Source of the DNA: Acidobacteriota bacterium
GTDB lineage: Bacteria > Acidobacteriota > HRBIN11
DNA: 22,054 nucleotides
NCBI GenBank assembly: GCA_030550225.1
Contig: JAUQPV010000013.1
Location: 1-22,054, forward strand
Direction of reading: 5' to 3'
In this document: piece after piece, positions 7,780-16,563 of the stretch
How the letters are laid out: every line of letters begins with the position of its first letter
Position numbering within the stretch: the first letter of the stretch is position 1
Program-made: the position numbers and the translations under genes
Notes under the pieces: model-generated
Told to the model about the DNA's origin: nothing
Databases searched by the model: none
What the model saw: the letters and a program-made list of their open reading frames with translations, nothing else

Positions 7780-9608
7780 AATGTGTCCTTATTATCGGCC
7801 TCTGGAAGGATGAGTCCTGGAGGACCGACTCCTGGCTGAGGGCCCTGATGAACGCCCTCCAAGAGGCCCCGGAATCCCTGAAGGTCGTCATGCCCGCATA
7901 CACCTGTGACCCCACTACTTGCGAGGCCGATCTACGCGTCGTGTCGTTCCCTCACACCGACATCGACCGTCTTCTGACAGCCGTGGAGACGGCTGACGGG
8001 GTCCTTTTAGCGGGCGACCTCATCGACGCCGACACCTCCGGGCCGGGGACGTTTCTGACGTCCCAGCACAGGGGGCTTGTTTACGTGGCGGGCGTTTCCT
8101 GGCTGGCGGCTCAGGTGGGAATCCCCATCCTGCTGTATGCTGTCGGCGTGGCTCCGGACATCGGCGAGACGGGCCGCCGACTCCTCAGCGACGTATGCGA
8201 GGTCGCTTGGCGGATCACGGTCCGAGACGCCATTTCAAGACAAGTCCTTATCGACCTGGGGGCACCGTCTGAACGTGTCGAAGTCGTCACGGACATTCGA
8301 CGTCTTGCGGCCGAAGCCTTAGAACTTCTGGTTTCAGCCCCATCCCCCTGGCCGCCCGGGGATCGACGTCAGGTCCTCGAGAGCGTCCGGCGTCGGTCTC
8401 GGGGTGAGTCCATCACCCCTGTCGTGGCTCGGTGGGTCGAAGACGAGGTTTCGAGACTGTCCATCCGGGCCGCCGCTTCGGCTCGGCGGGACCCATCCCT
8501 CGTCCGGGTCATCGCCCCCCAGTTTTTCGATCTTTCCGGCCAGCGAGTCATTTTCGGGGGGGCTGAACGCTATCTCATCGAGTTGACGGGCGTCTTGCGG
8601 GACCTGGGGGCCGACGTCGAGGTCGTGCAAATGGCGACTGGGAGCGAGTGGGAGCGGTCGGCCTTCGGCCTGCGGGTCGTCGGCATCCCGGCGGCCAACT
8701 TCTTTGAGATTGAACCGGCTCTCTATCGAGCCGGGGCATCCCGGCCGGCTCTGACGGTTCATCTGGCCTTCTGGACGGCGGGCCGTGTGACTCCGCCGCC
8801 GTCTATCGGCATCAGTCACGGCGTCTTCTGGGACCAGGCGTACTACCAGAGTCCCGAGCACGCCCGATACCACCGGGACCGAATCTTGGAGGCCATCGAA
8901 GCCCTGGACGTCCTGGTCTCCGTCGACGCCAACACGGTCAACTGGCTCCGGACGGTGTCTGTCCGCTTGGCCGAGAAATGCCTCCGCATACCGAACTTCG
9001 TCGACTTACGTCAATACCGCCCGAGCGCTCGGGACGACGACCGAAACGTCGTCGTCCTGTATCCCCGGCGCCTCGTCACCGACCGGGGCTTCTGGCTCAT
9101 GGCCGAGGTCATCCCCTACCTCGTCCAGGACCACCCCGACCTTGTCGTCGAGTTGGTCGGGGACCACGCCGGAGAAGCCGAACGGCAGGAGGCGGAACGT
9201 CTGATGGCCCGATTCCCGGGACGGGTCCGATGGTGGACCGTGCCCTTCGACGAGATGCCTGACGTCTACCGGACGGCTGACATCGTCGTCCTCCCGACGC
9301 TCTATGCAGAAGGCACGTCCCTGGCCTGCCTGGAGGCGATGGCCTGCGGGAAGGCCGTCGTGGCGACCCGCGTCGGCGGACTTCCGGAGCTTATCATCGA
9401 TGAATATAATGGCCTCCTGGTCGAGCCGACGGCCCCCGCCGTCCGAGGCGCCCTCGAACGCCTGATCGGGGACCCCGCCCTCCGGACACGGCTCGGTCGT
9501 CGGGCCGTCGAAACGGCCCGGGCCTTTGATATCGTTGATTGGCGGGCGCGGTGGCGAAATTTGCTCCGAACCTTCTGGGCGCCGACGGGACCTACCGTCT
9601 TGGCCTGA
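7776..9608 (+). CDS. Fusion of a reduced pyruvyltransferase-like domain with a GT4 glycosyltransferase
   Basis: The protein has 610 residues. Residues 1-190 align by eye with the N-terminal half of the polysaccharide pyruvyl transferase in the protein at 17407-20100 (shared pattern: VL.G, AD..L.AG, G.P....GVG..P..ETGR, WA/R.ITVRD..SR.VL...G.P..RV.V..D). The active-site signature GNxGDxAIL is replaced by WRTDSWLRAL, the GGG loop is lost, and the C-terminal half with RLHA is absent. A linker leads to a GT4 (GT-B fold) domain at about 240-605: GGAERYLIELT near 263, SIGISHGVFWD, IPNFVD, VVVLYPRRL, then EGTSLACLEAMACGKAVVA near 514, the usual nucleotide-sugar site with its E-x7-E pattern. Expected cytoplasmic; donor and acceptor are unknown. 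Coupled to the upstream GT-C gene by stop-start overlap. Confidence 0.85.
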   Translation: MKCVLIIGLWKDESWRTDSWLRALMNALQEAPESLKVVMPAYTCDPTTCEADLRVVSFPHTDIDRLLTAVETADGVLLAGDLIDADTSGPGTFLTSQHRGLVYVAGVSWLAAQVGIPILLYAVGVAPDIGETGRRLLSDVCEVAWRITVRDAISRQVLIDLGAPSERVEVVTDIRRLAAEALELLVSAPSPWPPGDRRQVLESVRRRSRGESITPVVARWVEDEVSRLSIRAAASARRDPSLVRVIAPQFFDLSGQRVIFGGAERYLIELTGVLRDLGADVEVVQMATGSEWERSAFGLRVVGIPAANFFEIEPALYRAGASRPALTVHLAFWTAGRVTPPPSIGISHGVFWDQAYYQSPEHARYHRDRILEAIEALDVLVSVDANTVNWLRTVSVRLAEKCLRIPNFVDLRQYRPSARDDDRNVVVLYPRRLVTDRGFWLMAEVIPYLVQDHPDLVVELVGDHAGEAERQEAERLMARFPGRVRWWTVPFDEMPDVYRTADIVVLPTLYAEGTSLACLEAMACGKAVVATRVGGLPELIIDEYNGLLVEPTAPAVRGALERLIGDPALRTRLGRRAVETARAFDIVDWRARWRNLLRTFWAPTGPTVLA

Positions 9609-9728
9609 TGGGCCGTAGGGAATCAGGAAGAACCAGGAAGGTCGGAGGAATTCAGGTCTTGGGCAGGGGATGACCGAACACACGTTCCTCCTGGAGGATA
9701 GCAAGGGCGGATCCCGAGCTGAACGGCC

Positions 9729-12146
9729 ATGTCTGAGAAACATGACTTACAAGGAGAGGTAGCTCGCCTGCGGGCTCGGATTATGGAGCTGGAGGGCCTG
9801 ATCGCCCGGCTACGAGTCGAAAGCGCTGAAAAACAGGTGGAGCTTCGTTTGGCGGTCGCCGACCTCCAGGCCCGACTGGCGGAAACAGAGGGTCGACTGG
9901 CGGAAAGGGACCGGATGCTGGCCGAAATCACGAATAGTAAAGCTTGGCTCCTGGTACGGTCGATTTGGTGGCTCCGACCCAAAATCGTTCCGACGGGGAG
10001 TTTGCGTCACCGGTTGTTGAGCCGGGTCTTTCGACTCACGTGGTCCTCCTTATCCCTGTGTCTACGGCTGACCCGAGGGATTCGACGTCGGTTGACCTCG
10101 ACTGGGCGCAGTCTCTACGGCTTGGGGCGGTCTCTCTTACGGTCTCTTCTCCCGGCATCCTTCCGACGTTGGCTGAAATGGGTCGTCCTCCGGCGTCCGC
10201 CCTTCCCGACGCCGCCCCTCGAGGTCCGGCCGGAGACGGGCTGGACCCACGGGGCCCCTCCTCACTACGACGTCTTCGTCTGGCCTATCATCGACTGGGA
10301 CTTTCGGCTTCAACGGCCTCAGCATATTGCCCGCCAGTTTGCCCGAAACGGCCATCGCGTTTTCTACGCGAAGACGACTTTTCATTCGGGCAGTGCCGGC
10401 GACGGCGCTCGGGTCCTCACGCGGGCGCTGGAGGCAAACGTCATCGAAATCCAGCTTCCGGGACCTTCCGATATGAGCGTCTACCGTCACCGTCCCGACG
10501 ACGGGACGGTCGAACGGTGGGTCCAGGCCCTGGACGACTTGCGCTGGAAAGCCCACATCGCCGAGGCCGTTTGCATTGTCCAGCTCCCCTTCTGGCGGTC
10601 CTTGGCCGTCCGGCTCCGGGAACGCTTCGGCTGGAAGGTCGTCTACGACTGCATGGACAAGCACGCCGGCTTTTCGACCAACGAACCGACGATGCTCCAG
10701 GAAGAAGAAGACTTGGCCCGGGCCAGCGACCTCATCTTTGTTACGTCCCGCCGACTGCTCGAGGAGCAGGGTCGCTACAATCCGAACTGTCGGCTCGTCC
10801 CGAACGCCTGTGAGTTCGAACACTTCAGCGCCAGCCTGGCTCCATCGCCTCCGGCTCTGACGGGCCTGCGCCGGCCGGTCATCGGTTACTACGGGGCCAT
10901 CTCCGAGTGGTTCGATACGGAGCTGGTCGCCGAGGTGGCCCGTCAGCGTCCGGACTGGAGCTTCGTCCTGGTCGGGAGCACCTTCGGGGCCGACCTGAAG
11001 CCCTTGCGGGGCCTGGCCAACGTCTACCTGACGGGAGAACAGCCCTACGACGTCCTCCCTGCCTATCTACATGCCTTTGACGTATGTACCATCCCCTTCC
11101 GTCTGAACGACCTGACGGAGGCGACGAATCCCGTCAAATTCTACGAGTACCTGAGCGCCGGCAAGCCCGTCGTCGCCGTTCCCCTTCCGGAACTCCTCGA
11201 ATACGCCGAGGCGGGCCTCGTGTATATCGGCCGGGATGCCCGGGACTGGGTCGAAAAGATCGAACAGGCTCTCCAAGAGGACAACCCCGAGCGTCAAGAA
11301 GTGCGGCGGGCGTTCGCCCGTCAGAATACGTGGGAGGAACGATGGAGCCGCATCCGACCCGCCGTCGAGGCCCTGTACCCCCGGGTCAGTGTCGTCGTCC
11401 TGACATATAACAACTTGCACCTGACGAAACTCTGCATCGAGAGCCTGTTCCGGAATACCGTGTGGCCGAACTGGGAACTCATCGTCGTCGACAACGCCTC
11501 GACGGACGGGACGCCCGAATACCTCCGGGTGCTGGCGCGCCAGCACGAAAACGTTCGCATCATCTTGAACGACTGCAATGAAGGCTTCGCCCGGGGGAAC
11601 AATCGCGGCCTCCAGGCGGCGACCGGCGAATACGTCGTCGTTCTGAATAACGATACCATCGTGACTCGGGGATGGGTCGGACGCTTCGTTCGGCACCTTC
11701 GACGCGACCCCCGCATCGGCCTCATCGGACCCGTGACGAATGCGATCGGCAACGAGGCCAAGATCGACGTCTCCTACTCGACCCTGGCCGAAATGGAGGC
11801 CTTCGCCGAGCAGCGGGCGCGGGCCTACGAGGGCCAGGTCTTCGACATCAAGGTCCTGGCGCTCTTTTGCGCGATGGTCCCACGACGGGTCCTGGATGAA
11901 GTCGGCCTCCTGGACGAACGCTTCGAGGTCGGCATGTTCGAAGACGACGACCTGGCCCTCCGGGTCCGACGAGCTGGCTACCGGGTCGTCTGCGCTGAAG
12001 ACATTTTCGTCCATCACTTCCACGGGGCCGCCTTCCGTCATCTGGACCCTCGAGAATATCGGCGCATCTTCGAGCAAAACCGACGGAAGTTCGAGGAGAA
12101 GTGGGGCATCCCCTGGGAACCCCACCGATACCGAGGGCCGACGTGA
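9729..12146 (+). CDS. Bifunctional glycosyltransferase: coiled coil, GT4 domain, GT2 domain
   Basis: The protein has 805 residues. The ATG at 9729 follows an in-frame TGA (9720-9722) and has no clear ribosome binding site. Residues 1-70 are a heptad-rich coiled coil, followed by an ITNSKAWLLVRSIWWLR segment and a basic amphipathic stretch that may sit on the membrane. Residues about 180-550 form a GT-B fold GT4-like enzyme (DWDFRLQRPQHIARQF at the start, YDCMDKHAGF, LVPNACEFEHF, then NPVKFYEYLSAGKPVVA near 467). Residues about 552-795 form a GT-A fold GT2 enzyme: VSVVVLTYNN, VDNASTDGT near 588, the metal-binding LNNDT near 638 and GMFEDDDLALRVRRAGY near 736, typical of rhamnosyl-transferase-like enzymes. 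It would add two successive sugars to a glycan. A 120-bp gap separates it from the preceding gene in the same direction. Confidence 0.9.
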   Translation: MSEKHDLQGEVARLRARIMELEGLIARLRVESAEKQVELRLAVADLQARLAETEGRLAERDRMLAEITNSKAWLLVRSIWWLRPKIVPTGSLRHRLLSRVFRLTWSSLSLCLRLTRGIRRRLTSTGRSLYGLGRSLLRSLLPASFRRWLKWVVLRRPPFPTPPLEVRPETGWTHGAPPHYDVFVWPIIDWDFRLQRPQHIARQFARNGHRVFYAKTTFHSGSAGDGARVLTRALEANVIEIQLPGPSDMSVYRHRPDDGTVERWVQALDDLRWKAHIAEAVCIVQLPFWRSLAVRLRERFGWKVVYDCMDKHAGFSTNEPTMLQEEEDLARASDLIFVTSRRLLEEQGRYNPNCRLVPNACEFEHFSASLAPSPPALTGLRRPVIGYYGAISEWFDTELVAEVARQRPDWSFVLVGSTFGADLKPLRGLANVYLTGEQPYDVLPAYLHAFDVCTIPFRLNDLTEATNPVKFYEYLSAGKPVVAVPLPELLEYAEAGLVYIGRDARDWVEKIEQALQEDNPERQEVRRAFARQNTWEERWSRIRPAVEALYPRVSVVVLTYNNLHLTKLCIESLFRNTVWPNWELIVVDNASTDGTPEYLRVLARQHENVRIILNDCNEGFARGNNRGLQAATGEYVVVLNNDTIVTRGWVGRFVRHLRRDPRIGLIGPVTNAIGNEAKIDVSYSTLAEMEAFAEQRARAYEGQVFDIKVLALFCAMVPRRVLDEVGLLDERFEVGMFEDDDLALRVRRAGYRVVCAEDIFVHHFHGAAFRHLDPREYRRIFEQNRRKFEEKWGIPWEPHRYRGPT

Positions 12147-12214
12147 GATCATCCGCGTCCGAGGCGGCGATCTGAAGCGAGCCCACCCTCCGGGCCGTCG
12201 GCATATCATGGGGC

Positions 12215-12243
12215 TTGACCCAGGTAGAGAATAAGGGTATAAT
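12215..12243 (+). promoter_or_regulatory. Near-consensus sigma-70 promoter of the subtilase gene
   Basis: TTGACC (12215-12220) is followed after exactly 17 bases by TATAAT (12238-12243), eleven of twelve consensus bases with ideal spacing. Transcription would start near 12250, giving a leader of about 140 bases before the ATG at 12391. This is the strongest promoter in the window. Confidence 0.85.
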
Positions 12244-12249
12244 TGGGGG

Positions 12250-12390
12250 ATAGGAAGGTGGCGACACGAGTTTCTGGATAAGGCGGCTCGAGTCTCCGAG
12301 CCTGGGAAGGGGGTCGACGTCTCATCGTCGCCCCCTAATAAAAACCGGAATGGGCTACTCTAATAGGGCTAACAAAGGGAGGAGATTCTC
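12250..12390 (+). promoter_or_regulatory. Structured 5' leader of the subtilase mRNA
   Basis: The leader holds two adjacent hairpins: GGCTCG/CGAGCC (12285-12302) with a six-base loop, and GGGGG-T-CGACG paired with CGTCGCCCCC (12309-12335) around a six-base loop. No T-run follows the second, so it is not an intrinsic terminator. The strong ribosome binding site GGGAGGAG (12377-12384) precedes the ATG. GAGTCTCC (12290-12297), largely in the loop of hairpin 1, can pair over eight positions (one G-U) with GGAGATTC (12381-12388) at the ribosome binding site. I do not recognise a known riboswitch class. Confidence 0.45.
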
Positions 12391-15300
12391 ATGAAGTTTA
12401 CAAGAAAATTTCATTGGATATGGCTCCTGCCGGGGCTCCTGCTCCTGACCCCCCTGTTCCTGGGGCTTCAGCCTCGACCGAAAGCAGGCGATCCCCAAAA
12501 CGATCCGAACTCGCTGTTTGAGCGGGTTCGGATCGGGAAAGGTAAACTTCCCGAATTCGGTTATCTCTTCCGGGAGAACCAAAAAGCGGAGCCGCAGTAC
12601 GTTCCTGGCGAAGTCCTCGTACGCTTCCAGAAAGGCGTGTCCACCGCTCAGGTGCAAGCACTCCATCGTCAGCTGGGCACGACGGTCCTGCTGGAGTCCC
12701 GCATGGTCCCAGGACTCCAGTGGGTCAAACTACCCGTGAACCTCTCGGTCAAGCGGGCTATCGAGCTTTTCCAACAGAGCGGGTTGGTCCAATATGCCGA
12801 ACCCAACTACATCGTGCACGTCTTACAGGCTTCGTACCCCAACGACCCCTTTGTCCAGATTAATCAAACCTCGACGTACCAATCGCAGTGTGACCCTGAG
12901 TCCCCGGACACGGATGGCAAGTCGTGGTTTACGTACGCCTGGGACCTGCAGATGGCGACGCCGTGCACTTACGTAGACCCATTCCTTTGCCCCAGCGGCT
13001 ACGGTTGCGGCGGGAACAACGCGAGTCGCCCCGACCTCGGCGTGCTCCCCTGCAATGACCCCCTAAAGTGTTTTGCTCCCCTCGAACCGCAGGGTGCCTG
13101 GACCCACGTCTCCCAGACGACGACTCAGGACGTCCTCGTGATGGTCATCGACACGGGCGTCGACTACACGCACGTCGATGTGGCGGCCAACGTGTGGGTC
13201 AACCCGGGCGAGGTCCCGGGCAATGGCTTGGATGATGATAACGACGGCATTGTCGACGACGTCCACGGGATCCGCACGATCGGTGCCGGCGGTGAGGGAC
13301 CCGGATGCGGCAGTGCGAATTTCGGTGACCCCATGGACGACTTCGGACACGGCACCCACGTGTCCAGTACGATCGCCGCGCGGGCCAACAACCTTGCCGG
13401 CCTCGTCGGCATGGGGGGCCTTCCGAACCGGGTCAAGATCGTCGGATGCAAATTTCTCGACAGCTCGGGCACGGGCACGACGGCCGACGCCATCAAGTGC
13501 TTTGAGTACGCTTACTACTTAAAGGTGAACCGGGGCTTCAACTTGGTGGCGACGAGCAACAGTTGGGGCGGCGGTGGATTTTCGTGGGCCCTCTATGACG
13601 CCATTGCGGCGAACCGGGACGCCGGCATCCTGGCCGTCTTTGCGGCCGGTAACGATGCCTCAGACAACGATACCACGGACAGCTTCCCGTCTAACTATGA
13701 CCTGGACAACCTCATCGCCGTCGGCTCGATGAACCAGCACGACTGCGCCTCGGGCTTCTCCAACTGGGGCGGTCGGAGTGTGGACATCTTTGCGCCGGGG
13801 AGCCTCATCGTAGGGGCCTGTCCGTGGCCGCTCATCGGGATGTGCTCGGGTGACCCCAACTTCCAGTACGTATACGCCTCCGGCACCTCGATGGCGACGC
13901 CCCACGTGACGGGCCTGGCGGCCCTCCTGAAGGCGGTCAACCCGAATCTCCAGTGGTGGCAGATCCGGAACATCATCCTGACGACGGGCGTGGCTTCGAC
14001 GAGGACGGATGCCGCCTGTAGCGCCGTGGGCGGTAGCGGGGATGACGTGGATGGCGGGACATTCCAATCCTACACGGGCGATGGGACCCCGGCTGGAAAA
14101 AAGTCCGTCACCGATAAGCGGATCAACGCCCTCCGGGCGGCCCAAGTGGCGGCCGCCGGGTCGGGTCCCGGCGACTACGACCTGCAGGCCCGAATCTGGC
14201 CTTACGGGATGGGCCCCTTCAGCGCCACGCAGGGGCATCCCTTCGTCATGAAGGTCATCAACGTCAACGGCTGGAACGTCGGGGCGGCCGGTAGCGTGAC
14301 GGCTACCATCAATCCGGGCGGCTGTACCGTAACCTTCGTGGATGACGGAACCTATCCGGACCAGGTCGCCGGCGACGGCATCTTCGTCGGTTCGTTCGAC
14401 TTTACCACTGCACCCTGCAACAGCGTGCCTCAGACTTACACGATCACGATCCAGGTGAATGCCACGACGATCGAGACCTTAACGGTGAATGTGGCGGCGC
14501 CCGGTGCTACTTATACGGTCGGCCCTGGCACGGCCCCGATGACGACCGACGTGTGTTCTACGGGGACCGTCGTCTTGAGCGGTAGCGACGACGGCGAGGC
14601 CAACTTCACGACGGTCGGAGCCTATCCCTTTGCCGGCGCGCTTTACACCCAATGGCGGGCGGGCAACAACGGGGCGCTCTTAGCCGGCGTGACGACAGGC
14701 GATGTACCGTTCACTAATGCCCCCTTGCCGACGGCGTCTTTCGATAAAGCCCTGGCCATTTACTGGGACGACCTGTACGGTCTGGGCACGCCGACGGGAA
14801 CGGTCGTGTATGAAGAGGTCCCCGCTGGTGATGCCCGCAACACGACTGGTGAAAACCTGTTGGTCGTCGCTTGGTGCAATCAGGCTCACTATAGCTTCGG
14901 CGGACCTGACCGGTGGACCCTCCAGTTAGCGATCGGCCAAACGACCGGCAGCATCTGGTATCAGTACTTTGACACGACAGGACAGGACCCGAGCGTCGAT
15001 GCTTGTGCTAGTGCCACGGTCGGGGTCCAGACGTCGCCGACGGCGGCTACCCAGTACAGTTTCAATAGCCCGTCCTGTCCGGACGGGACAGTCCTCAAGT
15101 TCACGCCGGTCTCGGGAGCGGTCGGCATCCTCCAGATCGTGCCGTCTCCCCTGAACTTTGCCTTTGTGGCAGTCGGCCAGTCCAAGACGCTCCCGGTCCA
15201 TATCCGGAATGTAGGCACTGCGCCATTCGACGTGACCTCGGTCGGGCCCTCGCCGAATCCGGACTTTACCGCGAGTTGTCCGCCGACGCCCTTTACGGTC

Positions 15301-16407
15301 AACCCGGGCGGCGAAGTCCTCTGCCAGGTGACCTTCACGCCGTCGGTCGGAGGGTCTCAGTCAGTGGGCATCCCAGTCACGACGGATACGGCGGGTGACG
15401 GTTCCATCAACGCCCAGGGCACGGGCGTGGGGCCGTACCCTGACATCCACATGCCGACGACGACCCTCGACTTCGGGACCGTCGTCTGGGGGCACACGCA
15501 GACGCAGAATCTCCTGGTGAAAAACTTCGGGATGGCCAACCTCATTATCAGCGCTGTGGACAACAGCCTGGCGCCCTCGGTGAATGTCACGACCCCGCTC
15601 CCGTTGGCGATTGCGCCAGCCAGCAGTGACGTGCTTGGGTTCTCCTGGAACTCGGCGAACGGCTGTGTCGACTCCACGGTCGGCGTCGTGAGCAACGACC
15701 CGGACGAGCCCAACGTGCAGGTGCGCGTCCTCGGGCGAACGAGCATCGTCGATGTCGTGTCGGGAGTCGACTACTACGTCCAGCGGTTGATCTCGAATCA
15801 GATCACCGGCGGCTGTGGCACAGAGGCCAGCGTTTACGGTACGGACCTGAACGGTGACGGGGATACGACGGACCTGGTGTACTGTCCGACTCAGCCCGTC
15901 AACCGGGCCCAGATGGCCATCTTCATCAGCCGGGCGGTGTTGGGAACAGACCCGCCGGCGGTGGGGAGCGGTCCGGCCGGGAGCTGGGACTGCACGGACA
16001 ACGCGCCGAATCACTTCACGGACGTGCCCGACACGGTATTCTACTGTCCGCATGCGCACTGGATGTGGGCGAACAACGTCACGGGTGGGTGCACGATGAC
16101 TCAGTACTGTCCGCTTCAGACGGTGACGCGGTCGCAGATGGCCATCTTCATCAGCCGGGCGGTGTTGGGAACAGACCCGCCGGCGGTGGGGAGCGGTCCG
16201 GCCGGGAGCTGGGACTGCACGGACAACGCGCCGAATCACTTCACGGACGTGCCCGACACGGTATTCTACTGTCCGCATGCGCACTGGATGTGGGCGAACA
16301 ACGTCACGGGTGGGTGCACGGCGACGACTTACTGTCCATTGAATCTTGTCTCACGGGACCAAATGGCTATCTTCATCCAGCGGGCCTTTGCCCTGCAGTG
16401 CCGGTAG
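12391..16407 (+). CDS. Secreted subtilisin-like serine protease (S8) with choice-of-anchor and SLH-type repeats
   Basis: The protein has 1338 residues, with a strong ribosome binding site (GGGAGGAG) before ATG. Residues 1-30 are a signal peptide. Residues about 69-145 are a fervidolysin-like inhibitory propeptide (VPGEVLVRFQKGVS ... YAEPNYIVHV). A cysteine-containing insert spans 160-230. The S8 domain has Asp254 (VIDTG), a calcium-type loop LDDDNDGIVDD, His320 (GHGTH), oxyanion Asn421 (AAGND) and Ser500 (GTSMATPH), so the triad is complete. After it come a choice-of-anchor-X-like domain (about 590-715; DDGTYPDQVAGDGIF), a nidogen-like beta domain (about 720-905; ALAIYWDDL), two choice-of-anchor-D/ASH-like domains (about 913-1117; LNFAFVAVGQ, LDFGTVVWG), and three SLH-like modules (about 1120-1338) with GGC, YCP and RxQMAIFI. 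Expected to be exported, self-processed and held at the surface. Confidence 0.95.
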   Translation: MKFTRKFHWIWLLPGLLLLTPLFLGLQPRPKAGDPQNDPNSLFERVRIGKGKLPEFGYLFRENQKAEPQYVPGEVLVRFQKGVSTAQVQALHRQLGTTVLLESRMVPGLQWVKLPVNLSVKRAIELFQQSGLVQYAEPNYIVHVLQASYPNDPFVQINQTSTYQSQCDPESPDTDGKSWFTYAWDLQMATPCTYVDPFLCPSGYGCGGNNASRPDLGVLPCNDPLKCFAPLEPQGAWTHVSQTTTQDVLVMVIDTGVDYTHVDVAANVWVNPGEVPGNGLDDDNDGIVDDVHGIRTIGAGGEGPGCGSANFGDPMDDFGHGTHVSSTIAARANNLAGLVGMGGLPNRVKIVGCKFLDSSGTGTTADAIKCFEYAYYLKVNRGFNLVATSNSWGGGGFSWALYDAIAANRDAGILAVFAAGNDASDNDTTDSFPSNYDLDNLIAVGSMNQHDCASGFSNWGGRSVDIFAPGSLIVGACPWPLIGMCSGDPNFQYVYASGTSMATPHVTGLAALLKAVNPNLQWWQIRNIILTTGVASTRTDAACSAVGGSGDDVDGGTFQSYTGDGTPAGKKSVTDKRINALRAAQVAAAGSGPGDYDLQARIWPYGMGPFSATQGHPFVMKVINVNGWNVGAAGSVTATINPGGCTVTFVDDGTYPDQVAGDGIFVGSFDFTTAPCNSVPQTYTITIQVNATTIETLTVNVAAPGATYTVGPGTAPMTTDVCSTGTVVLSGSDDGEANFTTVGAYPFAGALYTQWRAGNNGALLAGVTTGDVPFTNAPLPTASFDKALAIYWDDLYGLGTPTGTVVYEEVPAGDARNTTGENLLVVAWCNQAHYSFGGPDRWTLQLAIGQTTGSIWYQYFDTTGQDPSVDACASATVGVQTSPTAATQYSFNSPSCPDGTVLKFTPVSGAVGILQIVPSPLNFAFVAVGQSKTLPVHIRNVGTAPFDVTSVGPSPNPDFTASCPPTPFTVNPGGEVLCQVTFTPSVGGSQSVGIPVTTDTAGDGSINAQGTGVGPYPDIHMPTTTLDFGTVVWGHTQTQNLLVKNFGMANLIISAVDNSLAPSVNVTTPLPLAIAPASSDVLGFSWNSANGCVDSTVGVVSNDPDEPNVQVRVLGRTSIVDVVSGVDYYVQRLISNQITGGCGTEASVYGTDLNGDGDTTDLVYCPTQPVNRAQMAIFISRAVLGTDPPAVGSGPAGSWDCTDNAPNHFTDVPDTVFYCPHAHWMWANNVTGGCTMTQYCPLQTVTRSQMAIFISRAVLGTDPPAVGSGPAGSWDCTDNAPNHFTDVPDTVFYCPHAHWMWANNVTGGCTATTYCPLNLVSRDQMAIFIQRAFALQCR
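15910..16320 (+). repeat. Direct repeat, 186 bp perfect copies at 225-bp spacing, in the SLH region
   Basis: Bases 15910-16095 and 16135-16320 are identical over 186 positions, including all third codon positions. They encode 62 residues of an SLH-like module, from QMAIFISRAVLG to NNVTGGCT. The period of 225 bp equals 75 residues. The 39 bases between them also repeat loosely. Perfect identity at silent sites points to recent duplication or continuing conversion. Confidence 0.95.
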
Positions 16408-16434
16408 ACGGAACCCCCTGAACTCCTAACCTCC

Positions 16435-16470
16435 GCGGTGGGGGACTCTCCAGTCCCCCACCGCTTTGCC
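16435..16470 (+). terminator. Intrinsic terminator after the subtilase gene
   Basis: GCGGTGGGGGACT (16435-16447) pairs perfectly with AGTCCCCCACCGC (16452-16464) around a CTCC loop, a 13-bp stem, followed by a short TTT. The T-run is short, but a second T-run (TTTTTT) lies at about 16490-16496. It begins 28 bases after the stop codon and would isolate the protease transcript from the lgt-family gene. Confidence 0.75.
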
Positions 16471-16563
16471 CACCGGTCGAGAAGGATGATTTTTTAGGCA
16501 AGCGACGGTGTGGGTCTTGGGGGCGATGATACATCCCGCATGGGCACCGCATCGGATACCGGT

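Noticed and set aside
9609..9728. Purine-rich imperfect repeat (CAGGAAG twice, GGAGGAAT) between two glycosyltransferase genes considered as part of the TTCG repeat family
   Set aside because: Unit length is irregular and only two copies of CAGGAAG are clear, so chance similarity cannot be excluded.
12309..12335. Strong hairpin before the subtilase read as an intrinsic terminator
   Set aside because: It is followed by TAATAAAAACC and not by a T-run on either strand, and lies downstream of a near-consensus promoter, so a leader element is more likely.
15910..16320. Repeat considered as a CRISPR or phase-variation array
   Set aside because: The repeat is in frame, encodes SLH modules of 75 residues, and has no regular spacers or homopolymer tract.
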